The notes under the pieces were generated by a model, which was given only the letters and a program-made list of their open reading frames with translations, was not told where the DNA came from and ran no database searches. A stretch of 64,000 nucleotides of DNA from JAZKIX01 sp040384645 (lineage in GTDB: Bacteria > Pseudomonadota > Gammaproteobacteria > Burkholderiales > Burkholderiaceae_D): contig JAZKIX010000085.1 in NCBI GenBank assembly GCA_040384645.1, positions 4,569 through 68,568 on the forward strand, given 5' to 3'. Numbering within the stretch: position 1 is the first letter of the stretch; each line of letters starts with the position of its first letter. Below are positions 8,726 to 17,602 of this stretch, in pieces. The translations under genes were made by a program, and so were the position numbers.

Positions 8726-9853
8726 ATGCGAAAACTGATTCAGAACGTCTATTTTTTCCTTGTGATCCTGACCCTGTTGCCCGTCTCTCAAGCGCAGGAA
8801 ATCGTGATCGGCCAGGCAGCGCCGCTGACCGGCGTGTTGGCCGACACCGGCAAGGACATGGTGTTAGGTGGGCAAATCTATTTCGACCACATCAATAGCT
8901 TGGGCGGCGTCAATGGCCGCAAAATCCGGCATGTGGTGCTAGACGATGGCTACGAGGTTGAAAAAACCCTGGCGGCCACCAAGCAGTTGATCCAGAAGGA
9001 TAAAGCGGTCGCCTTGTTCGGCTACGCCGGCACCAGCAATATTTTGCGCTTATTGGATGACAAGGTACTGGCCGAGGCCAAGATCGCGCTGGTCGGCCCC
9101 TACACCGGCGGCGAGCCTTTGCGCACGCCGTATAACGCCAATATCTTCCATGTCCGCGCCGGCTACGGCGATGAAACCGCGGCCATGGTCAAGCAATTCA
9201 CCATCAGCGGCGTGACACGGGTAGCGGTAATGTTTCAGGACGATGCATTCGGCAAGGCTGGCTTGAAAGGCGCCATCGATGCACTGGCGGCGCAGAATTT
9301 AAAACCGGTCGCGACCGCCAGCTATCCTAAGAATACCGAGGACGTGGCTGCCGCTGTCGATACCATCGCCGCAGCGGACCCGCAGGCGGTGATCCTCATT
9401 TCCGTCAATAAATCATCGGCCGCCTTCATCCGCAGCTACAAGGCGCGCTCCAAGACCGCGATGATTTTCAATATCTCGGTCGTCAATCCCGATGTCCTGT
9501 CGAAGCTGACCAGCATCACGGAAATGCGCGGCGTCGGCATTACGCAAGTGGTGCCGGACCCGATCGCCGGCGTGATGCCGGTAGTCAGCGAATACCAAAA
9601 AATCCTGAAGCGCTTCGGCAAAGGTGCATCGCCCTCCTACACCAGTTTTGAAGAATTCCTGGCAGCCAAAGTGCTGGTCGAAGGCTTGAAACGCAGCAAT
9701 AGCCTCAATCGCGCCGGGATTATCGATGCGCTGGAATCGATTGAACATTTTGACCTGGGCGGCTTTACGGTCAGCTTCGGCAAGAACAACCGGCGCGGCT
9801 CTAGCTTTGTCGATACGATGGTGATGTCGAAGGAAGGGAAGATGTTGCGGTAA
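8726..9853 (+). CDS. Periplasmic ligand-binding protein, branched-chain amino acid type
   Basis: 375 residues with a cleavable signal peptide (hydrophobic core FFLVILTLLPVS, cleavage after SQA). The mature part is a type I periplasmic binding fold (Peripla_BP_6). Its opening EIVIGQAAPLTGVLADTGKD and the GYAGTSN and VGPYTGGEPLR loops are typical of LivJ/UrtA-like receptors. No permease or ATPase genes are adjacent, so this is an orphan receptor that may serve a transporter elsewhere or a sensory role. Its ligand cannot be inferred. Confidence 0.87.
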   Translation: MRKLIQNVYFFLVILTLLPVSQAQEIVIGQAAPLTGVLADTGKDMVLGGQIYFDHINSLGGVNGRKIRHVVLDDGYEVEKTLAATKQLIQKDKAVALFGYAGTSNILRLLDDKVLAEAKIALVGPYTGGEPLRTPYNANIFHVRAGYGDETAAMVKQFTISGVTRVAVMFQDDAFGKAGLKGAIDALAAQNLKPVATASYPKNTEDVAAAVDTIAAADPQAVILISVNKSSAAFIRSYKARSKTAMIFNISVVNPDVLSKLTSITEMRGVGITQVVPDPIAGVMPVVSEYQKILKRFGKGASPSYTSFEEFLAAKVLVEGLKRSNSLNRAGIIDALESIEHFDLGGFTVSFGKNNRRGSSFVDTMVMSKEGKMLR

Positions 9854-9916
9854 GAACAGATCTGCCGCTGCACTGGTTTTGACTCTGTTTTTGAATCACT
9901 CCGCTTGGGACGGTGT

Positions 9917-10085
9917 AATTTGTGTGCTGCAGAAAATGGATCAGAAATGAACGTTGTCTGAGGTGTAGCAGGGGTTTCGAGGTGCATGCACCTCGCCTGC
10001 GCAACGGTCTGCGCTTGCAAGCGCAGATGCGCCCTGCAAGGGTAGCGAGTTTCGTTCATTTCCCATTTTTTGCAGCACATAAATT
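9917..10085. repeat. Palindromic MITE-like element with long terminal inverted repeats
   Basis: Left arm 9917-9953 and right arm 10053-10085 are imperfect inverted repeats of about 35 bp (AATTTGTGTGCTGCAGAAAA against its complement near TTTTTTGCAGCACATAAATT). Inside are two perfect 18-bp palindromes: CGAGGTGCATGCACCTCG at 9978-9995 and CTGCGCTTGCAAGCGCAG at 10009-10026. No protein-coding signal is seen. Confidence 0.75.
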
Positions 10086-10205
10086 GTGCTTGAGCGCAGC
10101 GCAAGCACCCGCAGGGCAAGTCTTGCGGTCGCCTTTTCTTGGTACCTTCTTTTGGCGAAGCAAAAGAAGTAACTCGCCTGCCGGGGCGACACCCGGCTTG
10201 TCTCA
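10086..10205. repeat. Hairpin-rich non-coding block
   Basis: Contains GTGCTTG...CAAGCAC and CTTCTTTTG...CAAAAGAAG stem-loops and the phrase AAGAAGTAACTCGCCTGCCG. Sequences of this kind, recalled from memory, recur between genes in many proteobacterial genomes and are often mis-annotated as short proteins with a WRSKRSNSPAG-like motif. Confidence 0.55.
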
Positions 10206-10281
10206 GACTGAGTTCACTGTATTCAAAATCTATGAATATTGAATGCGTAATACCAAATAATAAAAAAAATCAATTACAACA

Positions 10282-10327
10282 AAATCAAAAAGGGCGTAAT
10301 CAATTTTGATTCCGCCCTTTTTGATTT
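10282..10327 (-). terminator. Strong bidirectional-type terminator after hom
   Basis: Twenty-two-base arms (AAATCAAAAAGGGCGTAATCAA and its complement, one mismatch) around a two-base loop. A/T runs on both sides allow it to work on either strand; it lies 20 bases past the hom stop. Confidence 0.85.
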
Positions 10328-10346
10328 ACAGTACAACTGAATTAAA

Positions 10347-11718
10347 TTAGCTCAATTCTTCTAGCCTGATCTTGGTCACCGCGCCAACCACGGTACTCAG
10401 AGCTTCCATCTTGGAAATTGCCGCCAACACATTTTTCTCTTGTGTCTGGTGCGTCAAGATGATGATATCGGTCTGTGTTTCACCTTCCGCCGGCTCTTTC
10501 TGCAACATGGCATCGATGGAAATCGTGGCATCGGCCAAAATCCGCGTGACATCGGCCAGCACGCCGGGCTGATCGGACACTTGCATGCGCAGATAGTAGC
10601 TGGTGGTGATTTCAGCCATCGGCAACACAGGGATATCGTTCATCGCATTCGGCTGGAAAGCCAGATGCGGCACGCGGTGCGCAGGATCGGCGCTGGCCAG
10701 ACGGGTGATATCGACCAAGTCGGCGATCACGGCCGATGCGGTCGGCTCGGCGCCGGCGCCCTTGCCGTAATACAGCGTGGCGCCAACCGCGTCGCCTTGC
10801 ACCAGCACTGCATTCATAGCGCCTTCGACATTGGCGATCAGGCGTTTGGCCGGGATCAGGGTCGGATGCACGCGCAGCTCGATGCCTTCTGCACCATTGA
10901 CGGTGGCGCGCTTGGCGATACCTAGCAGCTTAATGCGATAGCCCAGTTGTTCGGCATATTCGATATCCTTGGCTTGCAGCTTGGTGATGCCTTCCACGTG
11001 TGCTTTATCAAATTGCACCGGGATACCGAACGCAATCGACGCCATCAGGGTCGCCTTGTGGGCAGCATCGACACCTTCGATATCAAAGGTCGGGTCGGCT
11101 TCGGCATAACCAAGGCGCTGCGCTTCTTTCAATACGGTGCCGAAATCGAGGCCCTTGTCGCGCATCTCGGACAGGATGAAATTGGTGGTACCGTNNNNNN
11201 NNNNNNNNNNNNNNNNNNNNNNNNNNNNNNNNNNNNNNNNNNNNNNNNNNNNNNNCGATCCATTGGATCCGGTTCGCGGTCAAACCTTCGCGCAGGGCCT
11301 TGATGATCGGGATGCCGCCGGCGACTGCCGCTTCGAACGCAACCACCACGCCCTTGTCTTGCGCCGCTTTGAAAATTTCATTGCCATGCGTGGCCAGTAG
11401 CGCTTTGTTGGCGGTGACGACGTGCTTGCCATTGGCGATGGCTTTCAAGACCAGTTCTTTGGCGATACCATAGCCGCCGATCAATTCGATCACGATATCG
11501 ATATCGGGATGGTTGACGATCAGGTTGGCATCGTTGACGACTTCACATTCGCCATTGGTCAAGGTCTTGGCACGCGCAACATCGAGGTCGGCGACCATGG
11601 CGATTTCAATCCCGCGGCCAGCGCGGCGGGTAATTTCTTCTTGATTGCGCTTGAGGACGTTGAATGTGCCGGCGCCGACGGTGCCGATGCCTAATAAGCC
11701 TACTTTGATGGGTTTCAT
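10347..11718 (-). CDS. hom: Homoserine dehydrogenase, with an internal assembly gap
   Basis: NAD(P)-dependent reduction of aspartate semialdehyde to homoserine for threonine and methionine synthesis. The N-terminal Rossmann motif GLLGIGTVGAGTF is clear. The catalytic domain contains VTANKALLATHG and the GIPIIKALREGL region. The C-terminal ACT domain (SYYLRMQVSDQPGVLADVT onward) marks the regulated, about 435-residue class. Sixty-one N at 11195-11255 remove part of the catalytic domain and shift the frame. Start at 11718 gives MKPIKVGLLG; an upstream ATG at 11733 would add five residues. In relatives the order alaA-hom-thrC is usual, but here no thrC follows and a strong terminator ends the unit. 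Confidence 0.95.
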
Positions 11719-11804
11719 GATTGTTTGTTTCACTCTTTGAAAATAACCGGTCCGTTGGAGCGAACGCGGATGAAGGAATTATTAAGGATTTTATTCAAAT
11801 TACA

Positions 11805-12119
11805 TTACTCACCGTAGCCGATTGACATCCCGCCATCTGGCAAAACGATCACGATAATTTGCCCGCCTTTCATGGCGGTGACAGGCCGCCATTCTACGCG
11901 CCAGAATTGCTGATTAGCACCTGCGTATGGATGCATGTGTTCGACTGCGCCTAGATAGTGATGCGACACGTCAACCTGCTTGCTCCGCACGTAATCCTTG
12001 GCAAGCGTAATAACACGCTCGATTGGCATTCTCGGCAAGCCCGGTTCCGCGGCAACAGCCATGTGGCCTGCGCTAAGCTGACACAGTAAAACCAGTAATG
12101 CTGCGCGCATCCAATGCAT
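11805..12119 (-). CDS. Small secreted protein of unknown function
   Basis: 104 residues with a signal peptide (LLVLLCQLSAGHMAVAA, likely cleavage after VAA). The mature part of about 80 residues has the pattern YVRSKQVDVSHHYLGAVEH and ends in a two-strand segment IIVIVLPDGGMSIGYG. The layout resembles very small PepSY-like or similar periplasmic alpha+beta proteins, but I do not recognise it. It sits between alaA and hom on the same strand, 12 bases after the aminotransferase stop, so it is probably transcribed with them. A small exported protein inside this amino-acid unit is unexpected. Confidence 0.7.
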   Translation of the reverse strand: MHWMRAALLVLLCQLSAGHMAVAAEPGLPRMPIERVITLAKDYVRSKQVDVSHHYLGAVEHMHPYAGANQQFWRVEWRPVTAMKGGQIIVIVLPDGGMSIGYGE

Positions 12120-12131
12120 GGCGAATCCTTT

Positions 12132-13361
12132 CTATGCCGTCCCGTGCCGACGCCGGTAACCATCCAAAAACCGCGCAATCCGGCCAAAAGCATCGGTCAA
12201 ATCGTCGGAATTGGGCAAGAACACCACCCGGAAATGATCCGGCGCGATCCAGTTAAAACCAGTCCCCTGCACGATCAATACCTTGGCTTCGGCTAGCAAT
12301 TCATAGGCAAATTGCTGATCGTCGGCAATCGGATACATTTTGGCATCGAGCTTGGGGAACATATATAAGGCCGCTTTCGGCTTGACACACGTCACGCCCG
12401 GAATATCGGTCAACAGTTTGTGCGCCAGATCGCGCTGCTTCAGCAAACGCCCACCCGGCCCGACCAGGTCGCCGATACTTTGGTAGCCACCCAATGCCGT
12501 CTGGATCGCGTACTGACCCGGCACGTTGGCGCATAGCCGCATCGAGGCCAGCATGTTCAAGCCTTCGATGTAATCCTTGGCGTGGCGTTTTTCGCCCGAT
12601 ACTGTCATCCAGCCGGCACGGTAGCCGCAGGAGCGGTAGTTTTTCGACAGGCCATTGAGCGTGATGAACAAGACATCGTCTGCCAGCGAAGCGATGGATA
12701 CATGGGTTTCATCGTCGTACAGGGTCTTGTCGTAAATCTCATCGGCAAAGATGATCAACTGATGCTGGCGCGCGACTTCGACGATTTGCTGCAAGACTTC
12801 CACCGGATAGAGCGCGCCGGTTGGATTATTCGGGTTGATGACGACAATCGCCTTGGTGTTGGGCGTGATCTTGCGTTTGATATCGTCAATATCGGGCAAC
12901 CAGCCCGATTGTTCATCGCAGATGTAATGCACCGGTTTGCCGCTCGACAGGCTGACCGCTGCGGTCCACAGTGGGTAATCGGGTGCCGGCACCAGCACTT
13001 CGTCGCCGGTATTCAAGAGTGCATTCACGCCCATCACGATTAGTTCGGAGGCGCCATTGCCGATGTAGATATCGTCGATGGTGACATCGGCAATTTTCTT
13101 GCCCTGGGTGTAGTGCATGATCGCCTTGCGCGGGGCGAACATGCCTTTGGAGTCGGTATAACCGGCCGCATTGTGCATATTGATGATCATGTCGTGCACG
13201 ATCTCGTCCGGCGGATCAAAGCCAAATACGGCAAGGTTGCCGATATTGAGCTTGATGATCTTGTGGCCTTCTTCCTCCATCTGGCGCGATTTTTCCAGCA
13301 CGGGGCCACGGATGTCATAACAAACATCAGCCAGCTTCTTCGATTTTTGAATCAGGCGCAA
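12132..13361 (-). CDS. Alanine-type PLP-dependent aminotransferase (AlaA-like)
   Basis: 409 residues, class I/II fold aminotransferase. The PLP-binding lysine lies in TLNGLSKNYRSCGYRAGWM (about residue 240), the VVINPNNPTGALYP motif near residue 175 and the FADEIYDKTLYD Asp/Tyr pair near 205. The opening MRLIQKSKKLADVCYDIRGP is typical of the AlaA/YfbQ group, which makes alanine from pyruvate and glutamate. It is the promoter-proximal gene of a minus-strand unit with the small secreted protein and hom. Confidence 0.9.
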   Translation of the reverse strand: MRLIQKSKKLADVCYDIRGPVLEKSRQMEEEGHKIIKLNIGNLAVFGFDPPDEIVHDMIINMHNAAGYTDSKGMFAPRKAIMHYTQGKKIADVTIDDIYIGNGASELIVMGVNALLNTGDEVLVPAPDYPLWTAAVSLSSGKPVHYICDEQSGWLPDIDDIKRKITPNTKAIVVINPNNPTGALYPVEVLQQIVEVARQHQLIIFADEIYDKTLYDDETHVSIASLADDVLFITLNGLSKNYRSCGYRAGWMTVSGEKRHAKDYIEGLNMLASMRLCANVPGQYAIQTALGGYQSIGDLVGPGGRLLKQRDLAHKLLTDIPGVTCVKPKAALYMFPKLDAKMYPIADDQQFAYELLAEAKVLIVQGTGFNWIAPDHFRVVFLPNSDDLTDAFGRIARFLDGYRRRHGTA

Positions 13362-13776
13362 TTGCGATCCCTTGGTTTGATGAGAACGGAGCTAACTAGA
13401 TGGACGCGCCATGCTGCAGCGCGAAAGCCGTCCATTTTGCCGAATCCGCCCTTATTTATCAATCTAAACCCGCTTTAGAGTCGATTAGAAACGATTAGAA
13501 AGTCTTATGGCTCTACTTAAGAACGAGTACTCGCCGATAGCGTCAAAAATTGTTGAGCCCCGCGCGAAGCAGCGTGATGACTGGCTCTGTAAAAATAAGC
13601 AACATCGTTGGCGCTCTTTAATTGCCGCTTAGACGCCCGCCGTTCTAAGAAGATTGGTTCGAAGACAGCGATAGAAAACGCTACAATGCAGCCTCCTTTT
13701 GAGCAGATTGCGCGACATTGACGTTGAAACTAGTCAATAACCCGCCAGCAATTGTGCAAGTCGCCTTATTTCAATC
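13362..13776. other. Intergenic region, no gene seen
   Basis: 415 bases between the divergent aminotransferase and Mth938-type genes. It must hold promoters for both directions; no clear operator, RNA gene or repeat was recognised. Confidence 0.5.
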
Positions 13777-14205
13777 ATGAAACTTCACGCCACCGCCACC
13801 CAGCAATACCAGACCGTTACCGCCTACGACGATGTCAGTATTGAAATCAACGCCAAGTCCTTCCGCCATAGCCTGATCGTGCTGCCGGAAGTGGCACCAG
13901 TTGCCTGGCCGGTCGCATCGTTCGAGCTGTTACAGGCTGAGCATTTTGCCCAGATCGAGGCTTATGTTCCCGATGTGGTCATTTTTGGCACCGGCGCACG
14001 GCAGCGTTTTGTCCACCCCAAGCTGATTAGCGCTTTATCGGCGCGCCACGTCGGGGTCGAATGCATGGATAACAAGGCCGCCTGCCGTACTTACAATATT
14101 TTGATGGCAGAAGGCCGCAAGGTTGCCCTGGCCCTGATCATCGAGGCCGACGTCAAAAGCGTAGCGAATGCCAACCACGACAATCCCACCAAAGACCTTT
14201 CCTGA
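13777..14205 (+). CDS. Mth938-like domain protein (DUF498 family)
   Basis: 142 residues, the size of a stand-alone Mth938 domain. Features are the IEINAKSFRHSLIVLPEV opening, VVIFGTGARQRFVHPKL near residue 70 and GVECMDNKAACRTYNILMAEGRKVALAL near the C-terminus, all hallmark segments. Homologues are related to the NDUFAF3 complex I assembly factor in mitochondria; the bacterial role is unsettled. Its stop is one base from the start of arnT, so the arn genes are probably transcribed from upstream of this gene. Confidence 0.88.
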   Translation: MKLHATATQQYQTVTAYDDVSIEINAKSFRHSLIVLPEVAPVAWPVASFELLQAEHFAQIEAYVPDVVIFGTGARQRFVHPKLISALSARHVGVECMDNKAACRTYNILMAEGRKVALALIIEADVKSVANANHDNPTKDLS

Positions 14206-14206
14206 C

Positions 14207-15871
14207 ATGACCGAACCGCATAATTCCAAGCCTTTCCTGTGGGCGCTTTTCCTTGTATTTTCAGTGTTGTGGTTTTATGGTCTGGACCTGCGCTCGCTGG
14301 TGCCGACCGATGAAGGCCGCTATGCGGAAATGGCGCGCGAAATGGTGGCGACTGGCGACTGGGTCACGACCCGACTGAACGGCGTCAAATATTTTGAAAA
14401 GCCGCCGCTGCAAATCTGGATGACCGCACTCACCTTTGAATTATTCGGCCTGGGCGAATGGCAGGCGCGTTTCTGGACTGGCTTATGCGGCATGCTGGGC
14501 ATTGTGTTGACCGCGCTGGCAGGCACCAAAGTGTTTAACCCGCGCGTCGGTTTCTATGCGGGTTTGACGCTAGCATCATGCTTTTACTGGGCTTCGATGG
14601 GCCATATCAACTCGCTAGATATGGGGCTGTCGGGCATGATGACGGCGGCGCTGTGCGCGCTGTTAATCGCGCAGCGCGATGATGCGACCGCCAAGGAACG
14701 GCGCAACTGGATGTTGCTGTGTTGGGCAGGAATGGCGCTGGCCGTGTTATCCAAAGGGTTGATCGGGGTTGTTTTGCCAGGTGCGGTGCTGGTGCTGTAC
14801 ACAGTCTTGACGCGTGACTGGGCGATCTGGAAGCGGCTGCATGTAGGCAAAGGTTTGCTGACATTTTTTGCGATCACCACACCCTGGTTTGTGTTGGTCT
14901 CGCTCAAGAACCCTGAATTTGCGCATTTCTTTTTTATCCATGAACATTTCGAGCGCTTCCTGACCAAGACCCATCGCCGCGAAGGCCCTTGGCATTACTT
15001 CATCCCTATGCTCTTGGTCGGGATCGTGCCTTGGCTCGGGATGCTGGCGCAGAGTTTATGGCAAAGCTGGCGGCCATCTCTTGAGGTGGCGCAACCCGTA
15101 TTTCAGGCCAAGAAATTACTGCTGATCTGGGCTGGTTTTATCTTTTTCTTTTTCAGTTACTCCGGCTCTAAATTACCGTCGTATATTTTGCCGATTTTCC
15201 CTGCGCTGGCGCTATTGGTCGCCGCTTATATGGAAAACGCCACACGCAAGGGCATGATGCTGGGCGCCGCGCTCGTTGCCTTGCTTGGCGCATTGGGGCT
15301 TGCCTTTGGCAGCAGGTTACCAGCGGTGGCCAGCGACGCTCACGATCACACGCTATATCTGGCGTATTTGCCATGGGTCTTGGCCGCCGCCGCTGCGCTG
15401 TTGGTCGGCGGTGTGATCGGGCTTTGGTATGCGCGCCGCCTTCAGCGTGATTTAATCGTACTGGCGCTGGCATTGGCCGGATTCGCCGGCAGTTATCTGA
15501 TGCAACTAGGCTTCGAACCTTTCGGCTATGACCGCTCCGGCAAATCGCTGGTGCCGGCGACGCTAGCGGAGTTGACGCCGCAAACCAAGATATACGCCGT
15601 CGGCATGTATGACCAGACACTGCCTTTTTACTTGCAACGAACCACCACGCTGGTCGCGCATAGAGATGAACTCGATTTCGGGCTAGCGAACGACCCGAGT
15701 CTGTGGATTGAAAATGTCGACGATTTTTTCAAGCTATGGCGCGACGGCCCCAAGGCTCTGGCGATTATCCGGCCGGGAAGTTATCTCGAATTTCAAGGAA
15801 AAGGTCTGCCGATGCGGCTCATTGCCCAAGATTTACGCCGGGTCATCATAACCAATGACTTGAAAAAATAA
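14207..15871 (+). CDS. arnT: 4-amino-4-deoxy-L-arabinose transferase (ArnT family)
   Basis: Integral inner-membrane glycosyltransferase predicted to move L-Ara4N from undecaprenyl phosphate to lipid A on the periplasmic side. About 554 residues with 11-13 hydrophobic segments. The first periplasmic loop has the GT83/GT39-type acidic motif PTDEGRYAEMAREM (about residues 32-45) followed by NGVKYFEKPPLQIWMTA, a segment diagnostic for ArnT. ATG 14207 was chosen because it follows the previous stop by one base. It heads the arn run instead of ending it as in enterics. Lipid A L-Ara4N lowers polymyxin binding. Confidence 0.9.
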   Translation: MTEPHNSKPFLWALFLVFSVLWFYGLDLRSLVPTDEGRYAEMAREMVATGDWVTTRLNGVKYFEKPPLQIWMTALTFELFGLGEWQARFWTGLCGMLGIVLTALAGTKVFNPRVGFYAGLTLASCFYWASMGHINSLDMGLSGMMTAALCALLIAQRDDATAKERRNWMLLCWAGMALAVLSKGLIGVVLPGAVLVLYTVLTRDWAIWKRLHVGKGLLTFFAITTPWFVLVSLKNPEFAHFFFIHEHFERFLTKTHRREGPWHYFIPMLLVGIVPWLGMLAQSLWQSWRPSLEVAQPVFQAKKLLLIWAGFIFFFFSYSGSKLPSYILPIFPALALLVAAYMENATRKGMMLGAALVALLGALGLAFGSRLPAVASDAHDHTLYLAYLPWVLAAAAALLVGGVIGLWYARRLQRDLIVLALALAGFAGSYLMQLGFEPFGYDRSGKSLVPATLAELTPQTKIYAVGMYDQTLPFYLQRTTTLVAHRDELDFGLANDPSLWIENVDDFFKLWRDGPKALAIIRPGSYLEFQGKGLPMRLIAQDLRRVIITNDLKK

Positions 15872-15886
15872 TCTAGAAGAATCCCC

Positions 15887-16258
15887 ATGAATATAGGTAC
15901 TTTCGGCTTTATTTTTAGCGGTATCTTGCTTAACGCAATGGCACAACTATTGCTCAAAGCCGGCACCAACGCAGTAGGCGCGATCCACCTGACGGCCGAA
16001 AACTGGTTTGCAACCGGATTGAAACTGGCGACCCAATTGCCGATCCTGGGCGGTTTGANNNNNNNNNNAATCTCGGTGGTGGTCTGGATCATCGGCCTGT
16101 CGCGGGTCGATGTCACGATTGCCTATCCGCTACTGTCGCTGGGTTATATCGTCAATGCCTTCGGCGCCTGGTATTTTTTGGGGGAAGTCATTTCGCTGCA
16201 AAGGATTCTGGCAATTGGGGTGATTATTGCGGGGGTGGCATTGTTGGTACGCAGTTAA
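15887..16258 (+). CDS. SMR-fold membrane subunit (ArnE/ArnF-like), with assembly gap
   Basis: About 124 residues with four predicted membrane helices, the size of a small-multidrug-resistance-type protein. The second half (VTIAYPLLSLGYIVNAFGAW...GEVISLQRILAIG) matches ArnE/ArnF flippase subunits, which move undecaprenyl-phosphate-L-Ara4N across the inner membrane. Enterics use an ArnE-ArnF pair; only one subunit is here. Ten N at 16059-16068 replace an unknown short stretch between helices two and three. It starts 15 bases after arnT. Confidence 0.82.
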   Translation: MNIGTFGFIFSGILLNAMAQLLLKAGTNAVGAIHLTAENWFATGLKLATQLPILGGLXXXXISVVVWIIGLSRVDVTIAYPLLSLGYIVNAFGAWYFLGEVISLQRILAIGVIIAGVALLVRS

Positions 16259-16298
16259 ATCGAAGCCATTAAGCAAGCCGTGATATAGGTAATTTAAA

Positions 16299-16380
16299 GG
16301 GGGTATAGGCCGAAACAATGCCTTACCCGCAGGTTTTTATTGCGGCTTTAAATATACATACCCCAGTATAAACAATCCTT
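16299..16380 (-). repeat. Dispersed 75-bp repeat, copy 5
   Basis: Inverted copy: GGGGGTATAGGCC at the left end, CCGCAGG core, and ATACCCCAGTAT hairpin at the right end. It splits the arn run between the SMR gene and arnB and lies 14 bases before the nearest upstream candidate start of arnB. Confidence 0.82.
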
Positions 16381-16450
16381 TTATGCCTTTAAAATGCGTT
16401 TGCCTTCACATCTGAAACGCATCTCAACTATTTTTGCCGCACAACGCTCA

Positions 16451-17590
16451 ATGACCAACGCGCCCGCACTGCCCTTTCTCCCCTTTTCCCGCCCTACCAT
16501 CGATGAGGCCACGATTACCGCCGTGGGCGAAGTACTACGTTCGGGTTGGATTACCAGCGGCCCCAAGGTACAGGCCTTTGAAGCGCTGTTGTCGGAATAT
16601 TTCGGCGGCCGACCGGTGCGCACCTTTAACTCCGGCACTTGCACCATGGAAATCGCGCTACGCGTGGCCGGCATCGGCCCCGGCGATGAAGTCATCACGA
16701 CGCCGATCTCGTGGGTCGCGACCGCCAACGTCATCATCGAAGTCGGCGCCACACCGGTATTTGCAGATATCGATCCGATCACGCGCAATATCGATCTCGA
16801 CAAGCTGGAAGCAGCGATTACGCCACGCACCAAGGCGATCATTCCCGTGTATTTATCCGGCTTGCCGGTCGATATGGATCGCCTGTACGCGATTGCCGCC
16901 AAATACAAACTGCGTGTGGTGGAAGACGCGGCGCAAGCCATCGGCTCCAGCTGGAAAGGACAGCGCATCGGCGCGTTCGGCGATTTTGCTTCCTTCAGCT
17001 TTCAAGCCAATAAAAACATCACCACCGGCGAAGGCGGTTGCCTAGTGTTGAACAATTTGGAAGAAGCGCGATTGGCGGAAAAATACCGCTTGCAGGGCGT
17101 CACCCGCAGCGGGCTGGACGGCATCGATGTCGACGTGCTGGGCGGCAAATACAATATGACCGACATCACGGCCGCCATCGGCCTCGGTCAAATGGCCAAT
17201 ATCGAGACTATCACCCACCATCGCCGTGCCTTGGCGCAACATTATTTCACCTGTTTTGGCAGCAGCTTTGAAGCTGACAGCGGCGCCCAATTGCCGCTGG
17301 CCGATCTGGAAAATAGCAACTGGCATCTATTCCAGGTCATCTTGCCGGATCGGATGGTGCGCAGCGACTTCATGGCTAAAATGTTGGAACAGCAGATCGG
17401 CATCGGCTACCATTACGCGCCGATTCACCTGTTCACGCTATACCGCAAGCGCGGCTTTAGCGAGGGCATGTTCCCGGTTGCGGAACGGATCGGCCGCCAA
17501 ACCGTGACCTTGCCCATGTTTTACGCTATGGCAACAAACGACGTCGAACGTGTGGTGAAGGCGGTAAAATCCGTCCTCCAACAATCTTGA
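16451..17590 (+). CDS. arnB: UDP-4-amino-4-deoxy-L-arabinose--oxoglutarate aminotransferase
   Basis: PLP aminotransferase of the DegT/DnrJ/EryC1/StrS family, converting UDP-4-ketopentose to UDP-L-Ara4N. The Schiff-base lysine is in SFQANKNITTGEGG (about residue 185). The VVEDAAQAIGSSWKG segment supplies the PLP-contacting Asp and Gln, and SGTCTMEIALR the phosphate loop. Length about 379, as in enteric ArnB. An ATG at 16394 would add 19 residues; 16451 matches the family start (PFLPFSRPTID). Next gene arnC begins 12 bases after the stop. Confidence 0.93.
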   Translation: MTNAPALPFLPFSRPTIDEATITAVGEVLRSGWITSGPKVQAFEALLSEYFGGRPVRTFNSGTCTMEIALRVAGIGPGDEVITTPISWVATANVIIEVGATPVFADIDPITRNIDLDKLEAAITPRTKAIIPVYLSGLPVDMDRLYAIAAKYKLRVVEDAAQAIGSSWKGQRIGAFGDFASFSFQANKNITTGEGGCLVLNNLEEARLAEKYRLQGVTRSGLDGIDVDVLGGKYNMTDITAAIGLGQMANIETITHHRRALAQHYFTCFGSSFEADSGAQLPLADLENSNWHLFQVILPDRMVRSDFMAKMLEQQIGIGYHYAPIHLFTLYRKRGFSEGMFPVAERIGRQTVTLPMFYAMATNDVERVVKAVKSVLQQS

Positions 17591-17602
17591 AGTGCAGTCT
17601 CA

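Noticed and set aside
13362..13776. A tRNA-like GGTTCGAAGAC stretch near 13656
   Set aside because: Flanking bases do not form acceptor or anticodon stems.
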